From NCBI RefSeq assembly GCF_007655135.1, contig NC_045127.1:40683538-40747537 (forward strand): a stretch of DNA of 64,000 nucleotides. The letters are read 5' to 3'. The position numbers and the translations under genes were made by a program. Source of the DNA: Punica granatum. Taxonomy: Eukaryota > Streptophyta > Magnoliopsida > Myrtales > Lythraceae. The notes below the pieces were generated by a model. The model worked only from the letters and a program-made list of their open reading frames with translations, made no database searches and was not told the DNA's origin. Shown here piece after piece: positions 36,797-49,151 of this stretch (positions are counted from its first letter, which is position 1; every line of letters begins with the position of its first letter).

Positions 36797-37184
36797 CATA
36801 TATTTTAATTTCTTTCACATGCCAGTAATTTATGGTGTAGTCCTATATATGATCAGTTAATTATTTTTCAATATAAGTTACATAATGACATCAAATTAAA
36901 TATTTCATTGTTATATAATTTTAAATTGATCATTTTAATCATACTCATTATAACACTATTTAATGTGAAGTGGAGTCAATTTTACTTTATCATATATTTT
37001 AATTTCTTTCTCATGCCAATAATTTATGGTTTAGTCCTATATATGATCAATTAATTGTTTTTCAATATAAGTTACACAAGGACATCCAATTAAATATTTC
37101 ATTATTATATAATTATAAATTGACCATTTTAACCATAATAATTATGACACTATCTAATGCAAAGTAGAGTCAATTTTATTATAT
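36797..37184. repeat. Two-copy tandem duplication, period 194 bp
   Basis: CATATATTTTAATTTCTTTC starts at 36797 and again at 36991. Both copies carry ATGCCA(G/A)TAATTTATGG and GTCCTATATATGATCA and end near GGAGTCAATTTTA. Confidence 0.9.
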
Positions 37185-37299
37185 ATATGGTGGATATGGA
37201 TTCCCAATTTCCCTTCAATCTAACAACTATGAAATTTTCATATTTAATTATAAAGGGCATTTTCAAAAAAGGAAAGTTAGACAAACTATTTTCCTTTTC

Positions 37300-37440
37300 A
37301 CATATAGTAATATAAGTAGACAAACAAAGATCATAAATTATAATCCGGGATGTCGCCGTTTGGATTAAATGTTTTAATTTAATATATTTAAAAGTAAATA
37401 TCTATACAATTATCATTAAATCTACTCTAAATCACAGTAT
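37300..37440. repeat. Dispersed repeat, copy 1
   Basis: GTTTGGATTAAATG and TTTTAATTTAATATATT with flanks match 52940-53075, where the same words occur in the same order. Family unknown. Confidence 0.65.
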
Positions 37441-38135
37441 CATAATACAAATAACAAATAAAATAGAAGTAAAAATAAAAAGCATATCATATGTCATACA
37501 AATCATTGTGAAAGGAAAAGAAAAGAAAAGCCCTATCATATATCATTGCCATACATATCATATATCATACAAATCATCGCCTTTTTCGATAAAAAAGAAA
37601 AGAAAAGAAAAGTCGTAACATTATGGACATGAAAATCGGCATAGAGACGGACCCGCCTCTACAAATTAAACTATTTTCGACAAAGGGGAGGAGGCAAGTG
37701 TCAATTTGCCTCATTTTTCGACATGGGTGAGGAAACAATTAGGGATATGTCAATTTGCTAAAATTCCGTAAAGGAAAAAAACTAAAACTTCAAATTATCC
37801 TTCACCACTTTAATCAGGTTTTCTTTTTTCTTTTTTTTTAATTGTGCCACCGAATTAATTTTTTATAATATAAATTTTATTTTAAGAATTGATCAAGAGT
37901 TGTAAGCACAAGTAATTGTTCCTTAACATAATCAAATAAGCTCTCAATACGACTTTCAGACACAATACTATTATTATTTTAACCATTAATTAAGGTCTTT
38001 AAAAGAATTTTCATTTCACTTTGTTGATGGAAAATTCATCCTTTATTTTTTGAAAATACTTTTATAAACTCAAAAGAATTTCAACTCACCACCGTGAGAA
38101 AAATGTGCGTTCCTAGCTCCTGCCATTCTATAATT

Positions 38136-41100
38136 TGACCTGAATTAAGATAATCCATCCGAATTTCATCTCATCGGGGCCCGCATGCGTGTGCGCAGAT
38201 CGTACGGCTTGGGAGTGTCCACCTTCCCAAGAGACGCGTGACGGACACGCGTAAGAAGGAGTCGTCACTACCTGTTTACGACTTGGAGATTGAGAGCCGA
38301 TGAGTTGCCTGGGTGTAAGGGTAAGGATACACCTAGTATGCTAAGGCATATAGTCTGCGGAACCGAGGGTTATGTATTCGAGGTTTTGTTAAGTGCAGGC
38401 CTATATCCTACACGCCCTATCGGGTACTCTAGTTTTTCTAAAGCTTGCCATTTTTAGTTTATTTACTGCGTTGATTAGGTTTCGCTCGACTCACCCGGTT
38501 TAACACCGTAAATTCGTGGAAATGATCTATTCGGTCTAAGAGACCTAAGAGGAGTGGATCCTCGAGTCAAGGGATTAGTCCACCGTCATCGCGTCTCGGC
38601 TAAACGGACCGTGATGGCCAGTTCACTGTGTGGACTGGGCCCGTGACCTATGTAATCCCACTCGTCTCAGGGACCCGCTCGGACCATTCACTTGCCGACT
38701 GGGGTTGTTACATAAATAAATTTACAAATAAATGTACTTACATTGTACTCTCAAACAAATGGATCCCGGCCAGTCTACATTCGGCCAATATTCCACTCCT
38801 ACTCACAGTGAGGTTTGGAAGACCGAAAATGGAATTAATCGAACGAGAGCTCATGAGTGTCGGGGGTCGGGTCCCATGAGGACCGTGCAGTCCTTGAGGT
38901 ATCCGTGGGGATCGGTCGAGCTCCCAGGTGATTGTCTAACCTCGTTTCATGCATCCCAACTCGAATCATCCTCCACTTGGATACTATTCGTGTCAAAAAG
39001 GGGTGACTCAAGGTTAGACCCAATTCCGCACTTGGGTCGCATGCGCTCAGGTGTATGAGGGCGTTGGACCCCATGATCTATGGTTGGGGCATTGGACTCC
39101 GTGCGTATTGTGTCCTAATGGAGTCAAACTCGACCTGAAAGAAAGTAGATGGAAACAAATAAACACAGACAAAAACAGATAAAAACAAACAAGTTGTGTC
39201 TTATTGTCGGATTTACATGATCTGGAGTCAAGGCTCGAATGTGTGGATGACTTTCAAGTTGTTATGTTTCGCGATATTGAGGGCTTTAACAGATCATGAA
39301 TGAGGTGTGTTTTTGCCTAAAATCTGAAACCTGATGTTTTGCCTAATTGTTTCCCATGTTTGATTACGCCGGGTTTGAAATTAATCAGTTTTTCATGTTT
39401 TAACCCATAATAAGCACGAACTTAGGGAAATGGGAGCACGAAACACCATGAGGGTGTCAAGGTCGCTATACTTGTCCCACTAGGGACCGGACAACCTTTC
39501 GCAGGCTATTCTGCTCGTGCCTCTAGTCCAATTCCCTAAGCGCCCAAATCTACGCTAGGGTGACAGGAACATATAGACAGGAAAGGGGGGTAAACAAGTG
39601 ACAATCGCACCTTGACAGGCACTCGCCCCTTTCCTTATTCGGTATGTTTCAATCATACTAACACCTAAGGTGTCGGCAGATCATAAACCGTTGGCTATGC
39701 CCTTGAACCGGAAAAATGTATGACTGTGTGTATGAAAAGTTGAGACCACTTGACATGGTATCAAAATTAATAGCCGGTGTCGACCCTTGGACCCATCGGG
39801 GTTGCGAGGACCCTAAAAGAGCAGAGAAATCGATTGCTCTACCTGAGAGTGGTCTAGAAAGAACTCATACATCCCGACTCGAGTTGTCTCAAATCGGGCC
39901 CAGACTCGAGTCAAGACACACGAGTGCTCCCTAGATGTCCATGCTACGGGTGTCACGTGTTTCGATACTTTTGTGAAATTATGAGTTTTAAAAGGGCATG
40001 GCCATCAGTTCGTGAACCATCAGTGTGATTACAGATTATTGGTTGGTTCGTGCAATTTATTAGAAAACCAAGTGGAATAATTAGCTAGGTGAAGCGCCCC
40101 GATTGTTCTGTGTGTGGAATTATTAGATTAAGTGAGATTTTGCAGAATACTTTAAATCTGTGGGTTTTAGACCATCAGACTAATCATGAATTAACCGCCT
40201 GAATAAAGCCTTAGTCCCAGATCATTTTGATTAACAGAAACGACTTGTGCCACGATAACCGAGACGGGTCCTCAAAGGCCAAGAGGGCCCGATCAACAGT
40301 GGCCGAGTCAACCTTGGGACCTGGTGGGCTCGAGATAGTCATCGATACACAAATCCATGCAAATTACTTGTAATTAATGCATTAAAAGTGTGATTAATCA
40401 TAAAACTATTGTCGGTGTAGGGAACATGATTACTACAATCCGAGAAACGAGTTTAGATTGAGGAAGGGAGGCCAACACTTGACTCGAGGGGGGTCTAGAG
40501 GCTCTCGGCCATTTCCCCTTGAGGGTGGCCGAGGGCTCCCTTGACCCGACTCGAATCTCGTGTGGTCTTATCGCCTTGATTTCAAACGTTTCTCACATTC
40601 ATCAAACATCAAACACGACAATAACAAGCATTTAAAAAACTGGTGCCGCCATGATCTCGGGAAATACAAACAAACTCTCAAGCATGCATATAAAAACAAT
40701 ATCAGTCAGAATCGATAAAACGACACTGGCATATAAAACGGAAAAACGTGAAAACACGACATCCATCAAAATCGAGGAAGAAGAGGTCGTCTTTGGGCTT
40801 AAAAGAGCCAAAAGGTTCTCAGCCAGCCCCTAAAAATGTGGCTGAGAGGCCCCTTGGCTCCCCCGAGCTGGGATGGTCTCCTTAGCCTTGATTTTAACCT
40901 CTTCCCGTCATGCTAACATATAATACACCGTTAAATAAGTAAGCAAATGATCTAACAAGATACTAAACAAAAATATGGATGGAACCGGTCGGTGACCGCC
41001 TTATCACCCCACAAGACTTGGAAAACTAAAAGTCCTAGCCCCTCTAAGTCGTGAGAGTGTTATACCTATGCCTCGGGGTGTAAAGGAAGTTCGGTGAAGT

Positions 41101-43410
41101 GCTGGAGGGTCGGCTAACCCGGTTGGAATGAAAGGACCCAAGAGGGAGGAAGGGCACCCGAGAAGTAACTCGGCTTAGAAGGGTGGATGGAGGTGGAACC
41201 AATGGTTAAGCACGGGGGTTTTGGACCCTTGGGAGGTCTCCGATGACTACTGCGGGTGGCGCTTGGGTCAAGTTTCCCTTAGCTGACCTGCTTGCAAGGA
41301 AGAAGCCGTGAGGGAAAGAAAGAAACCCGAGAGAGAGTGGGGTCACCCGAGTTGACTTGCTTGATGGGATGGCTCTCGAGACGTGACCTCCTTGTCACGG
41401 GGAGAGTAAGGGTCGTGGGTGAACCATCAATGGGTGTGGGCACGACTCGCCTAAGTCATGGGCATCGGAAATGTCATCGGGAAACCGAAAAACTTCAAGG
41501 GAGCTAACTTTGGAGCAGGTTGGAACGGGATGAAGGGAGCTTCATATGACAAAACAATACCACCAATGGACCCAGGAAGCCGAAAATAGGGGGAGTATGT
41601 ACTTTGTTCGAGACTCGGGTTAACTCGGGAGGTGATCGTCGAAAAACTGGATGGTTTCCTAACAAAAATGGCCGGTCTTGGCCTCGAGCGAGTAGTTGTA
41701 GAGGGCTGGATGAGCTAGGGGTGAGGAGGGGAGTTTGAGAGGATTTTAGAGTGAGAAAGGCTTGAGAGAGAGTGGAAGAATGGAAGTGATTAACTTGTCT
41801 TGCACTTAGGGTTATATATGGATTCTAAGATGCAAAGTTAATGAATATTAGTGAAAATTAAGTGGAATTAGGAGGGAATCAATGGAGGGCCAGCCATGTT
41901 AGTTTATTGGGGAGGGGGAGACCTAGATCCACATTTTGTGGATGCTTGTTGAATGGATGGATGGGATGTGTACTTAAATATTAAATAATGGGGCTAATTT
42001 GAATAAAAATCTGTAGGTAGAGGATTTGCAATAAAAAAATGAAAGGAGAGAGGCCGACCATAGTGGATCTGGCCATGGGTCCCACATGGCTTGAAGAAGG
42101 GTCAGGAAAGCTCGAGTCTCGATCGGTTGCGCGTTCGAGTTTTGTGCGTCGAATGAATGACGCATTGTCGATGTATGCAAAGAGAGAATTCTGACAAGCT
42201 CACTATTGACATGTTTTGCTTAAGTGAAGGACTTGATGGCCCGGAGGCTCAGGAGTCAATTTTGCTCGATTCGAAGTTAACTGTTTTTTTCGCCTATTCG
42301 TGTGTCTACGTGTTGTACTGATCGTGTTGATATACTTTGTCGCTTGGGAAGAACAGCTGACTCTGTGACCTTCATCACAAATCGAAAACCAGAGACGTCT
42401 CGGGAACTTACAATCGGAGTTTTCTCACTATTTCTGAAGTTTATTGATGTGCCTAGAGACCGTTGTATTCTCCGTTTGTCGAAAACAGATCTCAAAGGTT
42501 TGTTGGGCGATGTTTGAGACCCTTATGGAGCCAATCGGGAAACCCATATGATTTCTGCAGTTTGAACCGAAATGATCTCCCTGGCCCTTGGGGTTGTTGG
42601 GATTGGTTGGTACAGACCCCGAGCATTAACATTTCGCCAAACGAGTTCCCGGTGCGAGAATTCACCTGAAATGGGCCCTCTTTCCACCTGAATGGGACTC
42701 GAGAGAACTGAACGACTTGTGTAGCGTGATCAGGCATAACCTCCCCAATCCTTGATGTCCCTGGGACTGGTCGGGCCTGATTTCAGGTACTGACATTTCG
42801 CCGAACAGGTCTCCGATTAAAGATTACTATAGAAAGGGGCTCTTTTTCCAACTCTGAACCCACTTGGGAGACTTGAATGATTCCCGAAGAACAATCTAAA
42901 GCCTATTCCATGGTCTTGATAACCCTTAGGTATGGCTAGACATGTCCTCGGACTTCCTTGATTCGCTTGTTGAGTAGTTGTCTCAGGAGCCCCGCTAGAA
43001 AAGTTGTCTGCGAATACTCGGGAATGCCTCGAGTCAAGTAGATGATCTGCAAAATGTGCTCGGAGGTGATATTCATCAGTTTGGCATCATGAGGGATTTT
43101 TAAAGTCTCATATTATATACCTTCTGATGTCCCGGCGAGCTGACGATGAATAGTGCTACAGTGAGTCGGTTCCCACTGACCTGGTATTAGAAGCTTATGT
43201 GGCATCTCTGGTTCCTTTCTGTGACTTTTTTGGGAATCCTGGGGTCTTCTCTGTCGTCATGCCCCGGGGTTATTTGGTTGGCCCTGGTGACCCGGTTATG
43301 AATAGTAACCCGGGTTTTGCCGAGCTGTCTTCGGTCGGAGCTCAGGAGCCATGGTCGAGTGCCTGTCGATGTCCCCTTTAGAGCCGATGGACCAAAACAA
43401 GGTATTGACA
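38136..43410 (-). mobile_element. LTR P (same family as Q, R, O), about 5.3 kb
   Basis: On the minus strand it begins TGTCAATACCTTGTTTTGG at 43410. It shares with R the run GCACTATTCATCG followed by TCAGAAG(G/A)TATAT (43150-43110 here, 61520-61563 in R). It also shares the promoter region and, towards its end, the conserved block 38165-38500. The low boundary is uncertain: TGACCTGAATT at 38136 is a possible inverted end. No matching 5-bp flanks were found. No primer site or coding region is seen, so this may be a solo LTR. Confidence 0.75.
41812..41819 (-). promoter_or_regulatory. TATA box of LTR P
   Basis: Reverse complement ATATATAA, followed by CTTCCACTCTCTCTC about 45 bases downstream. 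Same layout as in LTRs Q, O and R. Confidence 0.55.
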
Positions 43411-44385
43411 CATGACATTAAACAATTAGTTTAACCAAATCTGATCTTCTTGACACTACCACCGTGAAAATGGAAAAGCAGGAGGGGATCGCTTCTCGTA
43501 TTTGCTTCTCCCACCATGATTTTATTCTTGACAATTTACCAATTTTGTCCCCTTTCCTTTTCTAAATTTCATCCTCATCCTCAACACTCCTAACATATGT
43601 CGAAGCTAAACTGTCTATTATATAACCCTTAATTCTTTACTCTTTTATGTAAACTTTATCACTGCCATAATCCTAGCCTTACTCTCCAATCACTGCCCGG
43701 CGATAACATTCGGCGTTCCAGTCAAAGAATTAATCAACTGCCGCAAATGGGCCATAGTGATTTAGTGGGGATTATGGGCGTCCACCCCCTGTTGGGCATT
43801 CACCCCTTGCTGAGCCTGCTCGGCATTTTCTTGCACGTCATTGGCGTTGGGGCCCAGGCCAGCAACTGCTAGTGTATAGCATTGTCTTGCACGTCGTTGT
43901 TATCATTGGCGTCGTCGGCGCTGTCTTGCACGTCATATGGAGTAGATGTTGAACCGCAGCAGTAAGTTCGATGAGGCGAGAAATTTTTCAGACTTTTCGT
44001 AAGCTATCTCCTATGCATGCTCGTGTATAGCTTTGTTCATCGATGTGCAACTCGACTTTTTTATTACTACAAATGAAAGCAAAAGGGAATTAAGAAGTCG
44101 AATTTTCATGTGTACCTAGACCTTCACTTCGTTAACAAGCCCGAGGTCATGCTATTTGTGTATCGTCCTCAGGGAAGTTTGACAATGACGGGAACCTGGT
44201 CGACTAGAAGAGCAAGGAGAAGCTGAGGCAGCTGCTCGTATCACTGCTAATCACACGCTCAAGCTCAAGTGCCCCTGCTAGCTAATTAATTGGCATGTCA
44301 ATAAAGCACGAAATCATCAAGCAAGACATGCATTTTTTTATAAATATAAACTTATATGAAGAATATTTTACTTACCTAGGTACAT
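43411..44385. other. Intergenic DNA with a low-complexity relic
   Basis: At 43690-43960 the minus strand gives runs rich in Asn, Asp, Gln and Val, with repeated DVQ(D/E)NA, then AQQGVNAQQGVDAHNPH. A stop follows, then MAHLRQLINSLTGTPNVIAG. This might be a decayed retroelement gag or transposon protein, but I do not recognise it. The rest holds nothing I can assign. Confidence 0.3.
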
Positions 44386-44632
44386 TGTTTCGGTGTGAAA
44401 CGCATCATTTTTTCGTATGAGTAATTGCTTACAAATTACTAGTTGATAATTTATCGTATTCACTTGATCATTCTATTTAATTGCATGTAATAGTAGTAGT
44501 TATGAGCATGTCTACGTTTAAAATCTAAGGTTTGACTCATTTGTAACTAACCAGTGCTTATGCACGGCCAGTGCTCACTGTCTGTACGTAGAATTCGTTA
44601 AGGTCGTTGACAAGATAAAACGTTACTCCCAC
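44386..44632. repeat. Dispersed repeat flanking gypsy element S, left copy
   Basis: Contains GAAACGCATCATTTTTTCG, CACTTGATCATTCTATTTAA, TAAGGTTTGACTCATTTGTA and GACAAGATAAAACGTTACT in the same order as 50750-50991. Confidence 0.85.
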
Positions 44633-44768
44633 TGCTGCATCAATTCCACAGGCAAATTTGTTAAAAGGAGAAACGGATTTCTTTCTTAATTGAAAGTAAT
44701 GAGGATTTTATTGTTATTTAAAAGAAAAAATTACTCTTGTAATAATACAATAATAATGATAATTAGAC

Positions 44769-45425
44769 TATATTACCCACGCTTCGCTGCGGGGTTGAAA
44801 GCTGCATCAATATTTCTAATTCGAAAATCATGATCAAAGTATAATAGACCTTAAATGATCTAGTGCATCGAAAACTTCTTTTGTTAGGACAATAACTCAA
44901 TATGACAACCACGCAATCGATAAAAACTCTCGACCGCACTAATCGAAGCAAATATCCCGCAAGTTCCGATTGAAAGAAACTATGCATTGTTATGTTAAAG
45001 CAACATAGTTATAATTGAATAAGCTATTTAGCATTATTACTTATAACTAGGCTATATCACCAGCGCTTCGCAGCGGGTTTGAAAACTATATCAATATTTC
45101 TAATTTGAAAATCATGATCAAAGTGTAATAATCCTTAAATGATCCAGAGCATCGAAAACTTCTTTTCGGGGCAATAACTCAATATGACGACCGTGCAATT
45201 GACATAAACTCTCGATTGCACAAATAAAAAGCAAATATCCCGCAAGTTTTGTTTGAAAGAAAATATGCATTGATACGGTAGAGCAACATAATTTTGATTT
45301 AAAAAGCTATTTAGCGTTATTACTTAAGTAAGCTATATCACCCGCGCTTCACTGTGGATTTGAAAACTACATCAATATTTCTAATTTGAAAATCATGATC
45401 AAAGTATAATAGACCTTAAATGATT
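44769..45425. repeat. Tandem repeat, about 285-bp unit, 2.3 copies
   Basis: The phrase TAT(A/T)(T/C)CACC.(G/A)CGCTTCGC(T/A)GCGGG begins copies near 44770, 45054 and 45343. Each is followed by TCAATATTTCTAATT(C/T)GAAAA and ATCATGATCAAAG. The GC core can fold into a small hairpin. Unlike its AT-rich surroundings, the core is strongly conserved between copies. Family unknown; the hairpin recalls Helitron ends, but no CTRR terminus is confirmed. Confidence 0.8.
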
Positions 45426-45484
45426 CACTAATTTTAAGTGAATGAACTTTATTTTCATACGAGAATTCAATTCATCTCATGATC

Positions 45485-45933
45485 TGATGCGGCAGAAAAC
45501 CTGGCAAGTCGGTACATGGAGAAAATTAGGTTCTGATGACCCTATTTTGAAGGAAATAGCCTCCAGAGCAAAACTCACCGCTTCGCCATGATTTTTCGAT
45601 ATTTAAGGCAAATTCCATCCTTTAGGGCCTCAAACAGGCAATTTATGTTAATTAGGGTGTTTTTGTAATTTTAGGAAAGTTTAGTTCTTTTATGCAATTT
45701 AGGTTTTCTTAAACCCTATTTAAGTTTTGTGTAAGCCCTAGAGCTGAAGGAGTCGTCTTTTGGATTATCAATAAAATTCAAAGCTTTCGTGTTTTGTCCA
45801 ATCTCGGATCGATTCGAGTTTGATGCCTATTTCCTAGTATTTGTAGAATCAACAAGTATAGAAGGTCGTAGTTCCGGTATTCGTGCGCGAATCAATGGGT
45901 CTGTGACGGTTACTCGCGTTGTACGCTGCGTCA
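45485..45933 (+). mobile_element. 5' LTR of gypsy element S
   Basis: Begins TGATGCGGCAG directly after TGATC (45480-45484) and ends GCTGCGTCA, two bases before the primer site; 449 bp. The other copy of the flanking TGATC is at 50478-50482, so the whole element is one insertion. Confidence 0.85.
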
Positions 45934-45935
45934 GT

Positions 45936-45947
45936 TGGTATCAAAGC
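45936..45947 (+). other. Primer-binding site of element S (tRNA-Met type)
   Basis: TGGTATCAAAGC; one base differs from the common TGGTATCAGAGC. Confidence 0.85.
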
Positions 45948-45969
45948 TGCGTTCGTTCTTGGATCAACG

Positions 45970-47040
45970 ATGCCACCCATGAGGAGGGATCGTGTGGAAG
46001 ATGTTTATGACCATGAAAATCTGCAACATCTGGAGCAGAGGCTGGATCAGCTGGATCAGAGGGATCAGTAGAGGGATTAGAGGCTGGATCGTATAGTGGA
46101 GCAGCTAACACAGCAGATGGCTGCACTTATGGAGAATTAGAATCGGAGAAACCCTAATCCGAATTCTGACCTTAATCGAGAGGAAACTGAAGCAGAGTTG
46201 GAAAGGGAGAATTTTTTTGCTGATATTCCACGAAGACAGCAAAGAGGCCTAATCGAGGAAGACAGGCAGCAATGGAAGACGGGCATTCGGATTGATATTC
46301 CCGAATTCCAAGGGGGTTTGCAGCCAGAAGAGTTTCTAGATTGGCCGGCAACGGTAGAAGAGGTTTTGGAGTTCAATGGGGTACCTGAGACCAAGCGGGT
46401 ACAGCTTGTGGCGATTCGGTTGCATGGTAGGGCGTCGACATGGTGGCAGCAGGTGAAGCTTACCCATAATAAGATGAGCAAACCGAAGATCACGTCGTGG
46501 GAAAAATGAAGAAAAAGATGAGGGCTACCTTTCTGCCCTATAATTTTCAGAGGATCATGTACCAACGCCTGCAGAACTTGAGTCAGGGCAGTAGGTCGGT
46601 GGATGATTACACCAACAAGTTCTACCAGTTGGTTGCTCGTAACGAGCTTCAGGAAACCGAGGATCAGCTGGTGGCGAGATATATTGGCGGGCTGAGAGTG
46701 CAGTTACAAGACACGGTTAATTTGTTCGACCCTATTAATGTGTCTTCCGCCCATTAGAGGGCCCTGATTATCGAAAGACAGCAGAAGCGAGCGAGCAGCG
46801 GGGTGTTCGGTGGAGGTGTTGCCGTTGCAGGAACCGGTGGGGCCGTCCGAGCTGGCGTTAGTAGTGCTGTTCTTGGACATCTGATGAGGCCTGCCAACAT
46901 TGGGCCGAGTAGTAGTAGGGCGAAGTGCTTCAAGTGTGGCGAGCCCGGGCATCGACAATCTGAGTGCAGAAAAAGGGAAAAAAGGGCGATGTTTATTGAA
47001 GAGGAATTGTCTGATGACGTAGTTTATGTAGCTGGAGGCG
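45970..47040 (+). pseudogene. Gypsy gag of element S
   Basis: Starts MPPMRRDRVEDVYDHENLQ. The capsid motif IDIPEFQGGLQPEEFLDW is followed by VPETKRVQLVAIRLHGRAS and TWWQQVKL. A one-base loss in an A-run near 46505 shifts the frame; MKKKMRATFLPYNFQRIMYQ then continues, through DDYTNKFYQLVARNEL. A CCHC zinc knuckle, CFKCGEPGHRQSEC, lies at about 46925-46966. In-frame stops occur at 46069, 46078, 46138 and 46755. Gag would bind and package the RNA; this copy cannot. Confidence 0.88.
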
Positions 47041-47099
47041 ATGGAGAGGTCGAGTTTGACGAGGAGGAAGAAATTGTGACTGGAGATGGAGTGCCCAAT

Positions 47100-47500
47100 C
47101 TGGTGGTGAGGAGGTCTTATATGACCCCGAGAGCTGCGGACGAAGATTGGCTGCGAAACAACACCTTCCAGTCCACCTGCACCATCGAGAATAAAGTCTG
47201 TCGTTTCATGATAGACTCGGGCAGTTGGGAGAACATCGTATCTGTTGAGGCCGTGCAGAAGTTGATCCTGCGAAGTGAGCCACATCCCAAACCTTATAAG
47301 CTGGCATGGCTGAAGAAAGGAGGTGAAGTGAGTGTGTTGAAGCGCGCGCTGGTTACCTTCTCTATTGGCCCTTAGTATAGGGACTCTGTGTGGTGTGATG
47401 TTGTCATGATGGACGCGTGTCACTTGGTGTTGGGAAGGCCCTGGCAGTTTGATAGGAGCGTGAGCCATGATAGACGGACCAATAAATATAGCTTCACGCA
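47100..47500 (+). pseudogene. Gypsy protease of element S
   Basis: TIENKVCRFMIDSGSWENIV carries D-S-G-S where D-S-G-A is usual. Later DACHLVLGRPWQFDRSV is the flap/tail segment typical of plant gypsy proteases. A TAG lies at 47373-47375 between the two. Confidence 0.85.
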
Positions 47501-47599
47501 TAAGGGATTAAAGATTGTACTGGTACCGAACAGAGGTAGGGACGCTATCGAGCCCGAACCTGTGAATCCAGTTACCGCAACCAACTTGCTGTCCCTTGC

Positions 47600-48608
47600 C
47601 CGATTTCAGGAGGAGTTGCATGATGCAGAGTTTATGTTTGCTCTCGTGGGCAGGGAGGTTGTGGAGGAGGGTCTTACGTCTTGTGAGTCCTTACCGATCT
47701 TGAAAGAATTTCAGGATGTCTTTCCTGAGGAGCTGCCAAATGGTCTACTACCCTTGCGGAACATCCAACACCATATCGACCTGCAGCTTGGTGCAGCCCT
47801 TCCGAACAAACCACACTACAGGATGAGCCCGGCTGAACATGAAGAGTTAAGGAGACAGGTGGAGGAGCTGATATCGAAAGGGTTTATTTGGGAGAGTATG
47901 AGCCCGTGTGCTGTCTCGGCACTTCTAGTGCCAAAGAAGGATGGATCATGGCGTATGTGTGTAGATAGTTGAGCCATCAATAAGATAACGGTCAGGTATC
48001 GTTTTCCCATTCCTCGCTTGGATGATCTGCTTGACCAGCTGAGTGGTGCCAGGATTTTTACGAAGCTGGACTTGAAGAGCGGCTATCACCAGATTCGGAT
48101 TCGTGTTGGAGATGAATGGAAGACCGCATTCAAGACTAAGGAGGGGTTATAGGAATGGCTGGTAATGCCATTTGGGCTGTCGAATGCGCCGAGTACGTTC
48201 ATGAGAGTGATGAACCAGATTCTGCGGCCTTTCATTGGTCGGTGTGTGGTTGTGTATTTTGATGATATCTTGATCTACAGCGCCGACCCCGAGCAACACC
48301 TGGCCCACTTGCGAGAAGTCCTCTCTGTCCTTCGACGCGAGAAACTATATGCGGCGTTGAAGAAATGTGTTTTTATGATTTCAGAAGTTCTTTTTCTTGG
48401 TTATGTTGTTGCTGCTGATGGTTTGAGGGTTGACTCGTCCAAGGTCGAGGCAGTCAGGCAGTGGCCTAGACCTACGAGCATTACTGAAGTTAGGATCTTC
48501 CATGGGTTAGCCTCCTTCTACAGGCAGTTTATTCCTTATTTCAGCAGTATTATGGCTTCCTTAACTGACTACATGAAGGGAAGCAAATTCGAGTGGACTG
48601 AGGGGTAG
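47600..48608 (+). pseudogene. Gypsy reverse transcriptase of element S
   Basis: Motifs in order: [103 protein letters not shown] (catalytic YFDD intact), [31 protein letters not shown]. Stops at 47970, about 48150 and 48606 break the frame. The minus-strand fragment at 2151-2543 is a sibling of its central part. Confidence 0.92.
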
Positions 48609-49151
48609 AAATGGCATTCCAGAAGATTAAGGAGCGTTTAATGACCGCCCCGATTCTTGTCCTGCCGATTTTCAGCAGCCTTTTGAGTTGCATTTTGATG
48701 CATCAAATGTGGGATTAGAACAGTCTTGAGCCAAAACAGCAAACCAATTGCTTTCTTCAGCGAGAAACTGACGGGGGCGAAGGTGAGATACAACACCTAC
48801 GACGTGAAATTCTATGCTGTAGTGCAGGTGGTGAAGCATTGGCGACATTACCTTTTTCACAAGGAGTTCATTTTGTATACCGACCACGAGGCCCTGAAGC
48901 ACCTCCATAGCCAAGATAAGGTATCAGCTCGTCATGCATCATGGGTGGCTTACCTGGAGCATTTTACTTTCATGGTAAAACACAAGAGCAGAGTCACTAA
49001 TCGCGTTGCAGATGTTCTTAGTCGGAGACGTAGCATTCTGAGCAGGATGACGGTTGAGGTACCTGGTTTTAGTTTGTTTACTGAGTTGCTTGAAATCGAC
49101 CCCTATTTTTCTGTGACGCTAGCTAAAGTTCAGGCTGGAGAAAGAACATAA
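48609..49151 (+). pseudogene. Gypsy RNase H of element S
   Basis: FQKIKERLMTAPILVLP begins in one frame. One-base losses near 48664 and 48715 move it into the frame of SQNSKPIAFFSEKLTGAKVR, then KFYAVVQVVKHWRHYL, LYTDHEALKHLHSQDK and NRVADVLSRR. The catalytic Asp of the first strand falls in the frameshifted stretch (HFDAS where HCDAS is usual). Confidence 0.88.

Larger units (their letters stand above)
36301..38135. other. AT-rich intergenic DNA
   Basis: No gene or element end recognised. It contains poly-A/T runs, a 194-bp tandem duplication (36797-37184) and a dispersed repeat (37300-37440). Confidence 0.5.

Noticed and set aside
38090..43470. CACCACCGTGA-like words on both sides of LTR P as a target duplication
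   Set aside because: They are about 45 bases outside the LTR ends on both sides and the sequences between them and the ends differ; a 5-bp duplication was not found.
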